Assembly (NCBI GenBank): GCA_020637775.1
Contig: JACKJV010000003.1
Location: 308,891 to 372,890, forward strand
DNA: 64,000 nt
Origin: Brucellaceae bacterium
GTDB taxonomy: Bacteria; Pseudomonadota; Alphaproteobacteria; Rhizobiales; Rhizobiaceae
Direction: 5' to 3'
Shown here: positions 35,083 to 43,518 of the stretch, piece by piece
How the letters are laid out: each line of letters opens with the position of its first letter
Position numbering within the stretch: position 1 is the stretch's first letter
Notes under the pieces: generated by a model
What the model was told of the DNA's origin: nothing
Seen by the model: only the letters and a program-made list of their open reading frames with translations
Databases searched by the model: none
Translations under genes and position numbers: made by a program

Positions 35083-35757
35083 ATGTATGAATGGGACTTC
35101 TCGCCGGTGCTGGCGGAAACCGGCCTGTTGATGGCCGGTTTCCGCAATACCCTTATCCTGACGGCGACCGCTCTTTGCGGCGGCCTGATCGTCGGGTTGT
35201 TGCTGGCACTGGCGAGATTGTCGCACAGGCGCTGGCTGCGCAGCCCGGCGGGCCTCATCATCGAGGTCTTCCGGACCACGCCGCCCCTGGTGCAGCTTTT
35301 CTGGTTCTATTTCGGGCTGCCGATCGTCCTTGCGATCGAAATGACGCCATTCCTTGCTGCCGCGCTGACCTTCACGATCCAGAGCGGCGCGTTCTTCGCC
35401 GAGATCTTCCGTGCGGGGATCGTGTCGATCGAAAAGGGGCAGTGGGAAGCGGCAAAGGCCATTGGGATGAGCCATGGCCAGTGCATGCGGCGCGTGGTCC
35501 TTCCGCAAGCCGTCAAGCGGATGTTTCCTTCCATGATGGAGCGCTCCATCGAACTCATGAAGACCACGACGCTCGTCGCCACGGTGTCTTACGCCGACCT
35601 GCTTTTCCAGGCCAATGAACTGGCACAGAAGACATTCCGGCCGCTGGAAGTGTTTACCGTGGTGGCGCTGATGTACTTCGTGACGATTTCGCTGGTCAGT
35701 TTTCTTGCGGCCCGCCTTGAGCGCCGGTTCGCACGGTCGGGTGAGTTCACGACATGA
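35083..35757 (+). CDS. amino acid ABC transporter permease
   Basis: This 224-aa HisMQ-type permease has about five transmembrane segments. It carries E-V-F-R-T-T-P-P-L-V-Q-L-F-W-F-Y-F-G-L-P and the EAA loop G-Q-W-E-A-A-K-A-I-G-M-S. It starts 24 nt after the binding protein gene and overlaps the next permease by 4 nt. It would pair with that permease in the channel. Confidence 0.94.
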   Translation: MYEWDFSPVLAETGLLMAGFRNTLILTATALCGGLIVGLLLALARLSHRRWLRSPAGLIIEVFRTTPPLVQLFWFYFGLPIVLAIEMTPFLAAALTFTIQSGAFFAEIFRAGIVSIEKGQWEAAKAIGMSHGQCMRRVVLPQAVKRMFPSMMERSIELMKTTTLVATVSYADLLFQANELAQKTFRPLEVFTVVALMYFVTISLVSFLAARLERRFARSGEFTT

Positions 35758-36419
35758 CCTACAACTGGAACTTCCATGATGTGTTCGTGAACTGGTGGGC
35801 GCTGGCCATCGGTGTTGCCGGAACGCTGAAGCTGTTCGCAGTGTGCCTGGTCCTGGGCATGAGCATCGGCCTTGTCGTCGCGCTCGGGCGACGGTCGCGG
35901 AACCGCCCCGTGCGCTGGCTGTCCACGCTGTTCGTGGAGTTCTTCCGAAACACCCCGGTGCTGGTCCAGATTCTCTGGTTCTACTATGCGCTGCCGATGC
36001 TGGTGCCCATCGAGATCAGTCCGTTCCTGGCCGCCATTCTTGGAATCTCGTTCAATTCGGCTGCCTATTCCGCTGAAATCTATCGCGGCGGCATCCAGTC
36101 GATCGAGCCGGGCCAGTGGGAAGCGGCCAGGGCAATCGGCATGACGGGCTTGCAGTCGCTTCGTCGCATAATCCTGCCGCAGGCCATCCGCCGCATCCTG
36201 CCGGCGCTGACCAACCGTGGCGTCGAGATCTTCAAGATGTCGACGCTCGCCTCCGTCGTGGCCTATGTGGAACTGCTGCAGCAGGGCAAACTCGTCGCCT
36301 CGCTGAACTTCAACCCGCTGGAAGTCTATACCGTTGTCGCGGTGATCTTCCTCGTCATCCTGTATCCCATCGTACGCCTGACCTATGCCGTCGAGCGCCA
36401 TCTTGCCCGGAGCGACTGA
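35754..36419 (+). CDS. amino acid ABC transporter permease
   Basis: This 221-aa HisMQ-type permease is the partner of the preceding one. It has F-F-R-N-T-P-V-L-V-Q-I-L-W-F-Y-Y-A-L-P and the EAA loop G-Q-W-E-A-A-R-A-I-G-M-T. Its 5' end overlaps the first permease (ATGA). The stop is followed directly by the ATPase start codon. Confidence 0.94.
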   Translation: MTYNWNFHDVFVNWWALAIGVAGTLKLFAVCLVLGMSIGLVVALGRRSRNRPVRWLSTLFVEFFRNTPVLVQILWFYYALPMLVPIEISPFLAAILGISFNSAAYSAEIYRGGIQSIEPGQWEAARAIGMTGLQSLRRIILPQAIRRILPALTNRGVEIFKMSTLASVVAYVELLQQGKLVASLNFNPLEVYTVVAVIFLVILYPIVRLTYAVERHLARSD

Positions 36420-36420
36420 C

Positions 36421-37194
36421 ATGGCCGAACCGATCCTGCGACTGCGCGGCCTTGGCAAGTCCTTCGACGGGAACACGGTCTTCTCCGGCGTCGATCTCGA
36501 CGTGCACGCGGGCGACCGTATTTCCATCATTGGTGCGTCGGGATCCGGCAAGAGCACGCTGCTGCGCTGCATCAACCTGCTGGAAATACCGGAGCAAGGT
36601 CGGATCGAGATCAATGGAGAAACTGTCGGAGATCCGGCACGGATCGGGCGTGCGCGGTATCCCGAGCGCCAGCTCCGCAGCTTGCGTCAGCGGGTCGGAA
36701 TGGTGTTCCAGCATTTCAACCTCTTTCCGCACATGACGACGGCGGGAAATGTCGCGGAGGGGTTGATCACGGTGCGAGGCATGCCGGCAAGCGAGGCGAG
36801 AGAGCGCGCGCTCACGGAGTTGAAGCGCGTCGGACTCGCAGACAAGGCGGATACCTATCCATCGCGGCTATCCGGTGGCCAGAAGCAACGGGTCGCGATT
36901 GCCCGCGCGTTGGCCATGGACCCGGAGATCCTGCTTTTCGACGAGCCGACCTCGGCGCTCGACCCTGCGCTGGTGGGCGAGGTGCTCGGCGTCATCGAGC
37001 AGTTGGCCAGGGAGGGGCGCACCATGCTGCTCGTCACCCATGAGATCGGCTTCGCCTACCACGTGTCTACGCGCGTCATCTTTCTCGGTGAGGCCGGCAT
37101 CTACGAGACGGGAACGCCCGATAACGTTCTCAAGCATCCCAGGCGTCCGCTCACGCAGCAGTTCCTGGCCGAGCACAAACGCTTCCAGTTTTGA
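36421..37194 (+). CDS. amino acid ABC transporter ATP-binding protein
   Basis: This 257-aa GlnQ/HisP-type ATPase has Walker A G-A-S-G-S-G-K-S-T, Q-loop F-Q-H-F-N-L-F-P, signature L-S-G-G-Q-K-Q-R-V-A-I-A-R, Walker B I-L-L-F-D-E-P-T-S-A-L-D-P and switch His in V-T-H-E-I-G-F-A. The ATG at 36421 lies 1 nt after the permease stop, which fixes the start. Confidence 0.94.
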   Translation: MAEPILRLRGLGKSFDGNTVFSGVDLDVHAGDRISIIGASGSGKSTLLRCINLLEIPEQGRIEINGETVGDPARIGRARYPERQLRSLRQRVGMVFQHFNLFPHMTTAGNVAEGLITVRGMPASEARERALTELKRVGLADKADTYPSRLSGGQKQRVAIARALAMDPEILLFDEPTSALDPALVGEVLGVIEQLAREGRTMLLVTHEIGFAYHVSTRVIFLGEAGIYETGTPDNVLKHPRRPLTQQFLAEHKRFQF

Positions 37195-37209
37195 AAAGAC
37201 GAACAATCG

Positions 37210-38118
37210 ATGACCAACAACCAGAGTGCCCAAGGCTATGTGACCGACCCCCGTAACGAGGATGTCCTCGTCTACGTCAATGGCGAGCTTGTTGCGCGCA
37301 ACAAGGCGACAGTCTCCATCTTCGACAGTGGTTTCGTGCTGGGCGACGGGGTGTGGGAAGGGCTGCGCCTCAAGGAGGGACGGCTCATCCAGATCGAGGC
37401 CCATCTCGACCGGCTCTTCGAGGGTGCCCGGTCCATCGCGTTGGACATCGGGCGCAGCCGCGATGAGGTCAAGGCAGCGATCCGCGAGACGCTCGACGCC
37501 AATGGCATGAACGATGGCGTCCACATCCGCCTGATGGTTTCGCGCGGCATGAAGAGCACGCCCAACCAGGATCCACGTTTCGTGATCGGTAAGGCCACGT
37601 TGGTCATCGTGGCGGAATACAAGACGCCGAAACCGGAATCCAAGGCGAGGGGCCTCAGCCTCTTCACCTCGACCTTTCGCACGAGCGGACCGGACGTCTT
37701 CGATCTGCGGCTCAACTCGCACAGTCGTCTCAACCTGATCCAGGCCCTGATACAGGCGATCAATGCCGGAGCGGACGAGGCGCTGATGCTCGATCCGCGC
37801 GGTTTCGTTGCAAGCTGCAACTCGACCAATTTTTTCATCATTCGCGGGCGGGAATTGTGGACGTCGACGGGCAGCTACTCCTTCAAGGGGCTGACCCAGA
37901 GAGCGGTGATCGAAAGCTGGCAGGCGCAGGGTGGGATTGCGCTGGAAAAGGACTTCACCCTTGCCGAGACCTATTCCGCAGACGAGGCATTCGTCACGGG
38001 CACGCTTGGCGGCGTTTCACCGGTTGTGCGGATCGACGGACGCACGATCGGGTCCGGCCGGCCCGGCCCAATCACGGCAGACGTGGCGGAAACCTACCAG
38101 CAATGGGTCTCGCGATAG
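37210..38118 (+). CDS. class IV aminotransferase-like protein without the usual PLP lysine
   Basis: This 302-aa fold-type IV protein related to D-amino acid and branched-chain aminotransferases has V-Y-V-N-G-E-L-V, S-I-F-D-S-G-F-V-L-G-D-G-V-W-E-G (about residues 36-51) and G-A-D-E-A-L-M-L-D ahead of the C-S-T-N-F-F segment. Family members carry the PLP-binding Lys upstream of G-A-D-E; here the segment reads R-L-N-S-H-S-R-L-N and there is no lysine between K145 and K226. It may be a lyase-like or non-PLP relative, or inactive. It follows the ABC genes by 15 nt, so it likely acts on the imported compound. Confidence 0.85.
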   Translation: MTNNQSAQGYVTDPRNEDVLVYVNGELVARNKATVSIFDSGFVLGDGVWEGLRLKEGRLIQIEAHLDRLFEGARSIALDIGRSRDEVKAAIRETLDANGMNDGVHIRLMVSRGMKSTPNQDPRFVIGKATLVIVAEYKTPKPESKARGLSLFTSTFRTSGPDVFDLRLNSHSRLNLIQALIQAINAGADEALMLDPRGFVASCNSTNFFIIRGRELWTSTGSYSFKGLTQRAVIESWQAQGGIALEKDFTLAETYSADEAFVTGTLGGVSPVVRIDGRTIGSGRPGPITADVAETYQQWVSR

Positions 38119-38164
38119 GCCCGAAACAGGATGGGGCCGGGCCCTCCGGCAAGAACGCAGACCG

Positions 38165-38848
38165 ATGAGCAAGACCGCGATGATCAGCCCCAGTGCACCT
38201 ATACGGCGCGAGACCTTCAGCAACCAGGTCGCTGCAAGCCTGCGCCACGACATCATCAGCGGTGCCATCGAAGCCGGCAGCCAGATCACGGAAATGGACC
38301 TGGCGGCGCGGTTCGGCATCAGCCGGGGTCCGCTTCGAGAAGCCATGGGGCAACTGGCGGCCGAAGGCCTGATCGTGACGGTTCCCTACAAGGGGACCCA
38401 CGTCATCAAGCTGACGTCTAAGGATGTCCGGGAAATCTACTCGCTCAGAACGGCGCTTGAAACCCTGGCGTTCCAGGAAATCTGGGACAAGCGCGATGGG
38501 GCGTTCGCGCAGGAACTGGAACGGCGTCACCAACGGCTTCAGGCAACGCTTGGCATGAACGATCATGTCGCCTCGAGCGAAGCGGAAATCCACCTGCATT
38601 CGCTGGTCTACGAAGCCTGCGGCCATGCCTTGCTGCTTGAAAGCTGGAAACGCATTGCAGGCCGAATGCAGTTCTATCTGGCCATCCACCAGCGCGCCCA
38701 TGGCCGGAAGGCCCCCAATCCCGATGCCCACCAGGCCTATGTCCAACTCGCGTTGGGGGAGCGACTCGATCTCATGCTGGCCGAGATCGACGACCACATG
38801 CGCCGCGGGAACAGGACGATGGAGACATATCTCGCGGACGGGACCTGA
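38165..38848 (+). CDS. GntR family transcriptional regulator (FCD type)
   Basis: This 227-aa protein has an N-terminal GntR winged helix (L-R-H-D-I-I-S-G-A-I-E-A-G-S-Q-I-T-E ... F-G-I-S-R-G-P-L-R-E-A) and an all-helical FCD effector domain containing H-L-H-S-L-V-Y-E-A-C-G-H. The ATG at 38165 is the standard family start. It is the last gene of the importer operon and probably its regulator. The 121 bp after it hold no gene. Confidence 0.92.
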   Translation: MSKTAMISPSAPIRRETFSNQVAASLRHDIISGAIEAGSQITEMDLAARFGISRGPLREAMGQLAAEGLIVTVPYKGTHVIKLTSKDVREIYSLRTALETLAFQEIWDKRDGAFAQELERRHQRLQATLGMNDHVASSEAEIHLHSLVYEACGHALLLESWKRIAGRMQFYLAIHQRAHGRKAPNPDAHQAYVQLALGERLDLMLAEIDDHMRRGNRTMETYLADGT

Positions 38849-38969
38849 CGGAGGATCAGGCGGTCGCGTTTGACCATCTGGTCCTACTGTTGCGTCTGAC
38901 GTTACTGCTCTGATCCCTGAAGACTGGACTGTTCGAAAGTGGAGTTTTCAGGGATCCGCTCCGATACCA

Positions 38970-39701
38970 TTATCTGGACTGCCGGCGGCCCGGAAACACG
39001 ATGCGCAGTTTGTCCAGCAGGTTCTCGCCATGGGTGATTTCGTCCTGGATGAACTGCCGCATCCGCGGATCGGTTTCGGTTTCCAGATCAGCGTGTAGCC
39101 GGGGCAGTTCGTCTTCCCATTCGGCCTTGCGGTCTCGCCACCAGTCGTAGTCGGCCTTTTCCTCAGCGGTCATCGGTCCGTTGATGTGGACAGTGCCCTC
39201 TCGCACGTCGACGATAATATCGTCGGGATGGGGCACGGGATCCGGGGCGCTGGTGCCAAGCTTCCGGCGCCGTTCAAGCTCGTTCTGCCATTCGATCTTG
39301 TAGTTGATCGCCGTCTCCAGCCATTCATCGTGCAGGCGCTTGTTGGCAGCTTCGGTTGACGCCAGCATTTCGGAGAACAGGCGCTGGGCCCGCGTGTTGC
39401 CCTTGACGGCATTGTGGGCGAGCGAACGAAGGACCGCCTTGGCCATCGGAATGGCAATCTGTTTCGATCCCTCGTTGATCTTGATGGTGCGATAGGCCTC
39501 TTCCATGATGATGGCTTTGAGGCGTTCTTCGTTGAGGGCAGGGGCCTTGTTGCGACTGCCCCTGGGGCGCCCCTTCGGATTGCCGGACTTTCCTTTCTTG
39601 AACTGGCTCTCGACGGGCGGCTTGGCATAGCCGACCTCATAGTCCTTGTCTGACGGACGCGTCGCCAGCGCCTTCCTGGCCTTTTCGTCGCGCCTGGTCA
39701 T
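38970..39701 (-). CDS. DUF5681 domain-containing protein
   Basis: This 243-aa protein has the DUF5681 signature F-K-K-G-K-S-G-N-P-K-G-R-P-R-G-S (about residues 34-49), followed by a helical region and a charged C-terminus. The family is common in phage and integrative-element regions next to DNA methylases, and its function is unknown. Its start overlaps the upstream methyltransferase stop by 4 nt, so both are one leftward operon. Confidence 0.88.
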   Translation of the reverse strand: MTRRDEKARKALATRPSDKDYEVGYAKPPVESQFKKGKSGNPKGRPRGSRNKAPALNEERLKAIIMEEAYRTIKINEGSKQIAIPMAKAVLRSLAHNAVKGNTRAQRLFSEMLASTEAANKRLHDEWLETAINYKIEWQNELERRRKLGTSAPDPVPHPDDIIVDVREGTVHINGPMTAEEKADYDWWRDRKAEWEDELPRLHADLETETDPRMRQFIQDEITHGENLLDKLRIVFPGRRQSR

Positions 39702-41011
39702 TCTGCCGCCTCGGCAGAGACCATCGGCGCGCCGCCGACACCACAGGCGAGTTGTACGGCGTCGTCCTTGGCATAAGCCTCCCAGCGACGAATGATGATG
39801 TCACAGTAGGCCGGATCGAGTTCTACAAGGTAGCCCCGCCGGCCGGTCTTGTGGGCAGCAATCAGCGTGGAGCCGGAGCCGCCGAACAGGTCAAGGACGA
39901 TGTCGCCCCTTGCCGAGACGTCGCGGATCGCATCGGCAATCATCTGCACGGGTTTTACCGTCGGATGCATGGCCAGTTCATCCATGCGCCCGGCCTTCAG
40001 CGTATTGACCCCTTTGTACTGCCAGACATTGGTCCGGTAGCGACCATGCTGGCCGAGTTCGAACGTGTTGATGTGCGGCGCGGTGCCGTGCTTCCAGGCA
40101 AAGATCAGTTCGTGTCGCGAGCGATAGAAAGTCCCCATGCCACCGTTGTCCTTGATCCAGGTGATCAGGTTTTTCAGTTCGGTGTAGACGTTCTGCCCAG
40201 CCTGCAGCATCTCGCCCATGTGGCGCCAGTCGATGCACAGGAAGTGAATCGAGCCATCACGGGAATGGGCTGCCATGTTGGCAAAGGCAGTACGCAGGAA
40301 GTCGGTGAACTGGCCAGACGACATCTCGCCGGAAGCGAACGCGAATTCGCGGTGTTTGACCTTCCCCGATCCGCCAACATGTCCATCGATCGGAACGTTG
40401 TAGGGCGGGTCGGAGAATACCATCGTTGCCGTGTCGCCATCCATCAGGAGAACAACAACGTCGGGATCGAGCGCATTGCCGCAGACCAGCCGGTGCGGAC
40501 CCAGTTGCCAGACGTCACCCTGCTGGCAACGCGTAGGGCCATCATCTGGTGCCGGCAACAAATCCTCGCTCGGATCGCCCGGCTCTTCCGGCGCGACCGT
40601 TTCCATCAGATTGTCGATTTCGGCAATGGAAAAGCCCGTGAGTTCGACGTCGAACCCGAAATCGTCCTCATTCAGCAAGGCCTGCAATTCCTCTGCCAGC
40701 AGGTCGTCGTCCCATCCGGCATTGAGCGCCAGCTTGTTGTCGGCAATCACGTAAGCCCGCTTCTGAGCCTTCGTCATCGATGACAGGCGGACACAGGGCA
40801 CTTCGGTCATTCGAAGGAGCCTGGCGGCTTCCACCCGGCCATGGCCGGCCAGGATCATGTTGTCGTCATCGATCAGCACCGGATTGGTGAACCCGAAGGT
40901 TTCGATGCTGTCGGCGATTTGGCGCAACTGTTTGCGCGAATGGGTACGTGCGTTCTTCGGGTAAGGACGCAGGGCGCCGATGGGACGGTAGTCGATGTGA
41001 AGGTTGGCCAT
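39698..41011 (-). CDS. ParB-domain DNA methyltransferase (N4/N6, beta class order)
   Basis: This 437-aa protein has an N-terminal ParB-like nuclease domain (about residues 5-95: L-R-P-Y-P-K-N-A-R-T-H-S, I-L-A-G-H-G-R-V-E-A-A) and a C-terminal methyltransferase. D-P-P-Y-N-V precedes the SAM motif L-D-L-F-G-G-S-G-S-T, the beta-class order. The ATG at 41011 is preferred over an upstream codon at 41068 because AGGAGA lies 9 nt before it. Such orphan enzymes protect or mark mobile-element DNA; no partner nuclease is seen. It diverges from the XRE/ImmA pair. Confidence 0.92.
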   Translation of the reverse strand: MANLHIDYRPIGALRPYPKNARTHSRKQLRQIADSIETFGFTNPVLIDDDNMILAGHGRVEAARLLRMTEVPCVRLSSMTKAQKRAYVIADNKLALNAGWDDDLLAEELQALLNEDDFGFDVELTGFSIAEIDNLMETVAPEEPGDPSEDLLPAPDDGPTRCQQGDVWQLGPHRLVCGNALDPDVVVLLMDGDTATMVFSDPPYNVPIDGHVGGSGKVKHREFAFASGEMSSGQFTDFLRTAFANMAAHSRDGSIHFLCIDWRHMGEMLQAGQNVYTELKNLITWIKDNGGMGTFYRSRHELIFAWKHGTAPHINTFELGQHGRYRTNVWQYKGVNTLKAGRMDELAMHPTVKPVQMIADAIRDVSARGDIVLDLFGGSGSTLIAAHKTGRRGYLVELDPAYCDIIIRRWEAYAKDDAVQLACGVGGAPMVSAEAAE

Positions 41012-41146
41012 TGAGGCGATTCTCCTGTTTGAATACATAATCGTCAGATACAGAAAACGCTTGCTCATGGCAAGTCCCGTGCTATGAAAACGTCAGACAG
41101 AGCGAACGAAGCCGCATAAACCGGCAGCCAGCAAAGGGGAAGGTCC

Positions 41147-41479
41147 ATGGCACTGGGACGCCGCATGACCGAATTGCGCATGAAGAAGGGCCAGTCGCTG
41201 CAACAGGTCGCTGACGCGGTCGGCGTGTCGAAGGCCCATATCTGGGAACTGGAGAAGGGAAAGACCGACAATCCTGCGATGGCGCTGGTCACGCGATTGG
41301 CAGACCATTTTGGCGTCTCGGTCGCATTCCTCGTCGGAGAGGACAGGGATGCAGAGGATGCAGATGTCGAACTGCAGCGGATGTTCCGTCAGGCCCAGGT
41401 TCTTGACGACCGGGAACGCAAGATCCTTGATGACATGCTGAAGTCGCTTCTGGCGCATCGCCAGGCCGGCAAGACCTGA
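41147..41479 (+). CDS. XRE family helix-turn-helix regulator
   Basis: This 110-aa protein has a Cro/CI-type HTH (M-K-K-G-Q-S-L-Q-Q-V-A-D-A-V-G-V-S-K-A-H-I-W-E-L-E) and a C-terminal helical dimerisation part. GGGGAAGG precedes the ATG. It is followed after 15 nt by an ImmA/IrrE-type peptidase gene, a pairing used in ICE and phage repressor control, where the peptidase cleaves the repressor. It diverges from the methyltransferase operon over 135 bp that contain two CGTCAGA motifs (about 41043 and 41090). Confidence 0.92.
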   Translation: MALGRRMTELRMKKGQSLQQVADAVGVSKAHIWELEKGKTDNPAMALVTRLADHFGVSVAFLVGEDRDAEDADVELQRMFRQAQVLDDRERKILDDMLKSLLAHRQAGKT

Positions 41480-41494
41480 TGTAGCAAGCAGGGG

Positions 41495-42394
41495 GTGACA
41501 GACGTGCAGCTCGTGCTGGACCGCATGGACATCGAAGAGGCAGGCGGTGCCAACCCGGACCGGTTGGCTGCAGCCATCCACCGGCAGCTGCGTTCGCAAG
41601 GTCTGACGACGGGTCCGGTGCCGGTCGAGGCGATCGCGACCGCGCTGGACATCATCGATATTCGCATCGAGAGCCTGTCGAATGTCGAAGGGGGCCTGGT
41701 CACGACGGCCGAAAGGGGGATCGGATCGATCCTGGTTTCCGCCGCTGCGTCGCAGCCACGCCAGCGGTTCACCATCGGCCATGAACTCGGTCACTTCCTG
41801 AATGTGTGCCATGCCCCGACCGGTCCGGACGGCTTCACCTGTAGCAAAACCGATCTTCGGTCTGGCGATGACTGCACTCGAAAGGACTTGTCCCGTCACG
41901 ATCGCCAGGAGCGGGAAGCCAACCGATTCGCCGCCTGCCTCCTGCTGCCAGACTACCGGCTGATTCGCTACATCGACGACAATCCGGATCTCGGTCAGGT
42001 CCTCGGTGCAGCAAGAGACTTGCATTGCAGCCGCGAGAGCGTGGCTCGGCGGTACAGCGAGTTGCTCGAACTCCCGAACGCGATGCTGTTCTCCAAGGAC
42101 GGCAAGCTGCGATACTTTGTGCGGTCAGGCGGGATCGGGTCGCTGGACATCGGGGTCGGCGATCCCCTTCGTGATCTGCCGCCAGCGAATGGCGATACCG
42201 GCCTGAGCGACATCGAAGACATGTCTTCCGTCGGCTGGCTTCGCTATGGGCAGGAGCGGGACCTGACCATTCAAACCCTGCACCAGCAGAACGGATACGC
42301 GATGACGCTTGTCACCGTGTCGGATCACCCCGATGACGACGATGGCCTGGAAGATACTGTCGACCGGCTTGACCGGTTTGGCAGTCGGTCCTGA
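41495..42394 (+). CDS. ImmA/IrrE family metallo-endopeptidase
   Basis: This 299-aa protein has the zinc motif H-E-L-G-H in F-T-I-G-H-E-L-G-H-F-L (about residues 90-100) and, downstream, the R-E-A-N-R-F-A-A-C-L-L-L-P motif with the third ligand Glu. This is typical of ImmA/IrrE. A GTG start is used; an ATG nine codons further in is possible. Partnered with the upstream XRE protein, it probably cleaves it upon a signal and so derepresses element genes. The C-terminal about 100 residues are not recognised. Confidence 0.92.
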   Translation: MTDVQLVLDRMDIEEAGGANPDRLAAAIHRQLRSQGLTTGPVPVEAIATALDIIDIRIESLSNVEGGLVTTAERGIGSILVSAAASQPRQRFTIGHELGHFLNVCHAPTGPDGFTCSKTDLRSGDDCTRKDLSRHDRQEREANRFAACLLLPDYRLIRYIDDNPDLGQVLGAARDLHCSRESVARRYSELLELPNAMLFSKDGKLRYFVRSGGIGSLDIGVGDPLRDLPPANGDTGLSDIEDMSSVGWLRYGQERDLTIQTLHQQNGYAMTLVTVSDHPDDDDGLEDTVDRLDRFGSRS

Positions 42395-42660
42395 TCCCCC
42401 TCTGCATTGCCCTGTTAATTTGCCGTCAGTTCCCTGCTTGAGCGAATAGATTTCCCTGTTCTGCAGAGCAGGGAAATTGCTCCCAAGCACCTGTAGTCAT
42501 TGCGGGATATGTGCGCCAATATTGCGCTCGGCGCCGATTCTGCGGCGAATTTCCCTGTAAATTCCCTGTAAACGCGGTTCAACGGGCGGAGACCGGTTCG
42601 CTCCGGACTGCGCACACAGCCAACCACCCACCGCAAAATGGCATTTCCGGTTTCGACGCG
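42395..42660. other. repeat-rich non-coding stretch after the ImmA gene
   Basis: The motif TTCCCTG recurs five times or more (including tandem TTTCCCTGTAAATTCCCTGTAAA at about 42549-42571), and a 28-bp palindrome lies at 42450-42477. Short frames here carry no recognisable domain. A part near 42608-42655 matches, with changes, sequence at about 386-430 by the left recombinase. It looks like a recombination or replication control region. Confidence 0.55.
42450..42477. repeat. near-perfect 28-bp palindrome
   Basis: ATTTCCCTG at the left and CAGGGAAAT at the right are perfect complements around a CTGCAG centre, with one mismatched pair in the inner arms. TTCCCTG also recurs singly on both sides. 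It may be a protein-binding site for an element-encoded factor. Confidence 0.6.
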
Positions 42661-42703
42661 AGATAGCTGCGTTGTTTCAGCGGGTTAGTCCTTGCGTCTG
42701 GAA

Positions 42704-42757
42704 ACAGAGACTGCATTTCGAGCCGCATATCGCCGCTATGTCGCCAGAAGTCTCTGT
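42704..42757. repeat. inverted-repeat unit, copy C
   Basis: Arms ACAGAGACT (42704-42712) and AGTCTCTGT (42749-42757) match copies A and B exactly, with the same 36-nt spacing and conserved tail ACTGACAGTTTGCC. The loop differs from copy B at several positions. It lies about 90 nt beyond the 3' end of the second recombinase copy, just as copy B does for the first. Confidence 0.75.
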
Positions 42758-42845
42758 CGGCGATTTCGGGACTGACAGTTTGCCAGACTTGCATTGGCGA
42801 ACCATCGAGTGCCAATGCGTTCTTCAAATAGGACTGTCTGAGAAT

Positions 42846-43287
42846 TCAGAGCGTGGCGACGATGCGGCGCTGCGCCTGCCAATCCGGCGGCAGCGGATTC
42901 TGGCCGAGCCACTTGGCGGTCAGGCCGATCGGCTGATCATCATGCATGATTGACCTGACGATGTCGGGCGCAAGGAAGGCGAGGTCGATCACCTGGAGGA
43001 TGCGGCGCTTCGAGAGGTTCTCCGTTGCAGCGATTTCCTCGAAGGTCTGACCCTGCTTGATGGTAGCGATACCGCCTGCCTTTCTTGTTGGCATGGGTCG
43101 GTGTCAGACGATCTCCGGTCTCATCGAACAGCTTGCCGGCAAGCGGCGATGGTATCGATCCCGATGCTGATCGTCCTCTCTCCCGCCCGGCAGTTGCCTT
43201 CAGGCGCTGCTGCACGTCGTCGAAGACGGGGGGGCGATGATCGCGGGATGCTGGCCATCGTGGACCTGATCGCGATGGCGGATGCGT
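42846..43287 (-). pseudogene. serine recombinase remnant, internally deleted
   Basis: On the minus strand, 42846-43064 matches the 3' end of the recombinase at 617-835. It then jumps to sequence matching 1323-1540, with several small changes and indels that break the frame. About 490 bp of the middle and all of the N-terminal catalytic domain are missing. The last match stops at about 43287, where tyrosine recombinase sequence begins. It forms a direct repeat with the left recombinase about 42 kb away. Confidence 0.88.
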
Positions 43288-43498
43288 ATCGAACGGGCAA
43301 GGGCGGCAAGGACCGCAATGCCATGCGCTCGCAGCAACTCCGCGAACTGCTGCGGCTGTGCGGCGCGAGGGCAGGCGGCGCGGCGTGATGAGGCCTCATG
43401 ACTGGCTGTTGCGGGGACGCAGCCGCACAGACCCGATCTCGGCCAGGCAACTGCATCGCTTTCTTGACAGCAGCAAGGCGATCGGCTCTCGTCGGTAA
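43288..43498 (+). pseudogene. tyrosine recombinase (IS91-associated integrase type) fragment
   Basis: The first frame gives G-K-G-G-K-D-R-N-A-M-R-S-Q-Q-L-R-E-L-L-R, the segment around the beta-hairpin of phage-type integrases. A second frame then gives R-P-H-D-W-L-L-R-G-R and D-P-I-S-A-R-Q-L-H-R before a stop at 43496-43498. Both parts recall the integrases that travel with IS91-type elements. The start, the C-terminal catalytic residues and the reading frame are lost. Confidence 0.7.
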
Positions 43499-43518
43499 AA
43501 AAGCGCCGGGAGGATCAC

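Noticed and set aside
41012..41068. Longer N-terminus of the ParB-methyltransferase
   Set aside because: The 19 extra residues are not family-like, and a ribosome site lies properly spaced before the ATG at 41011.
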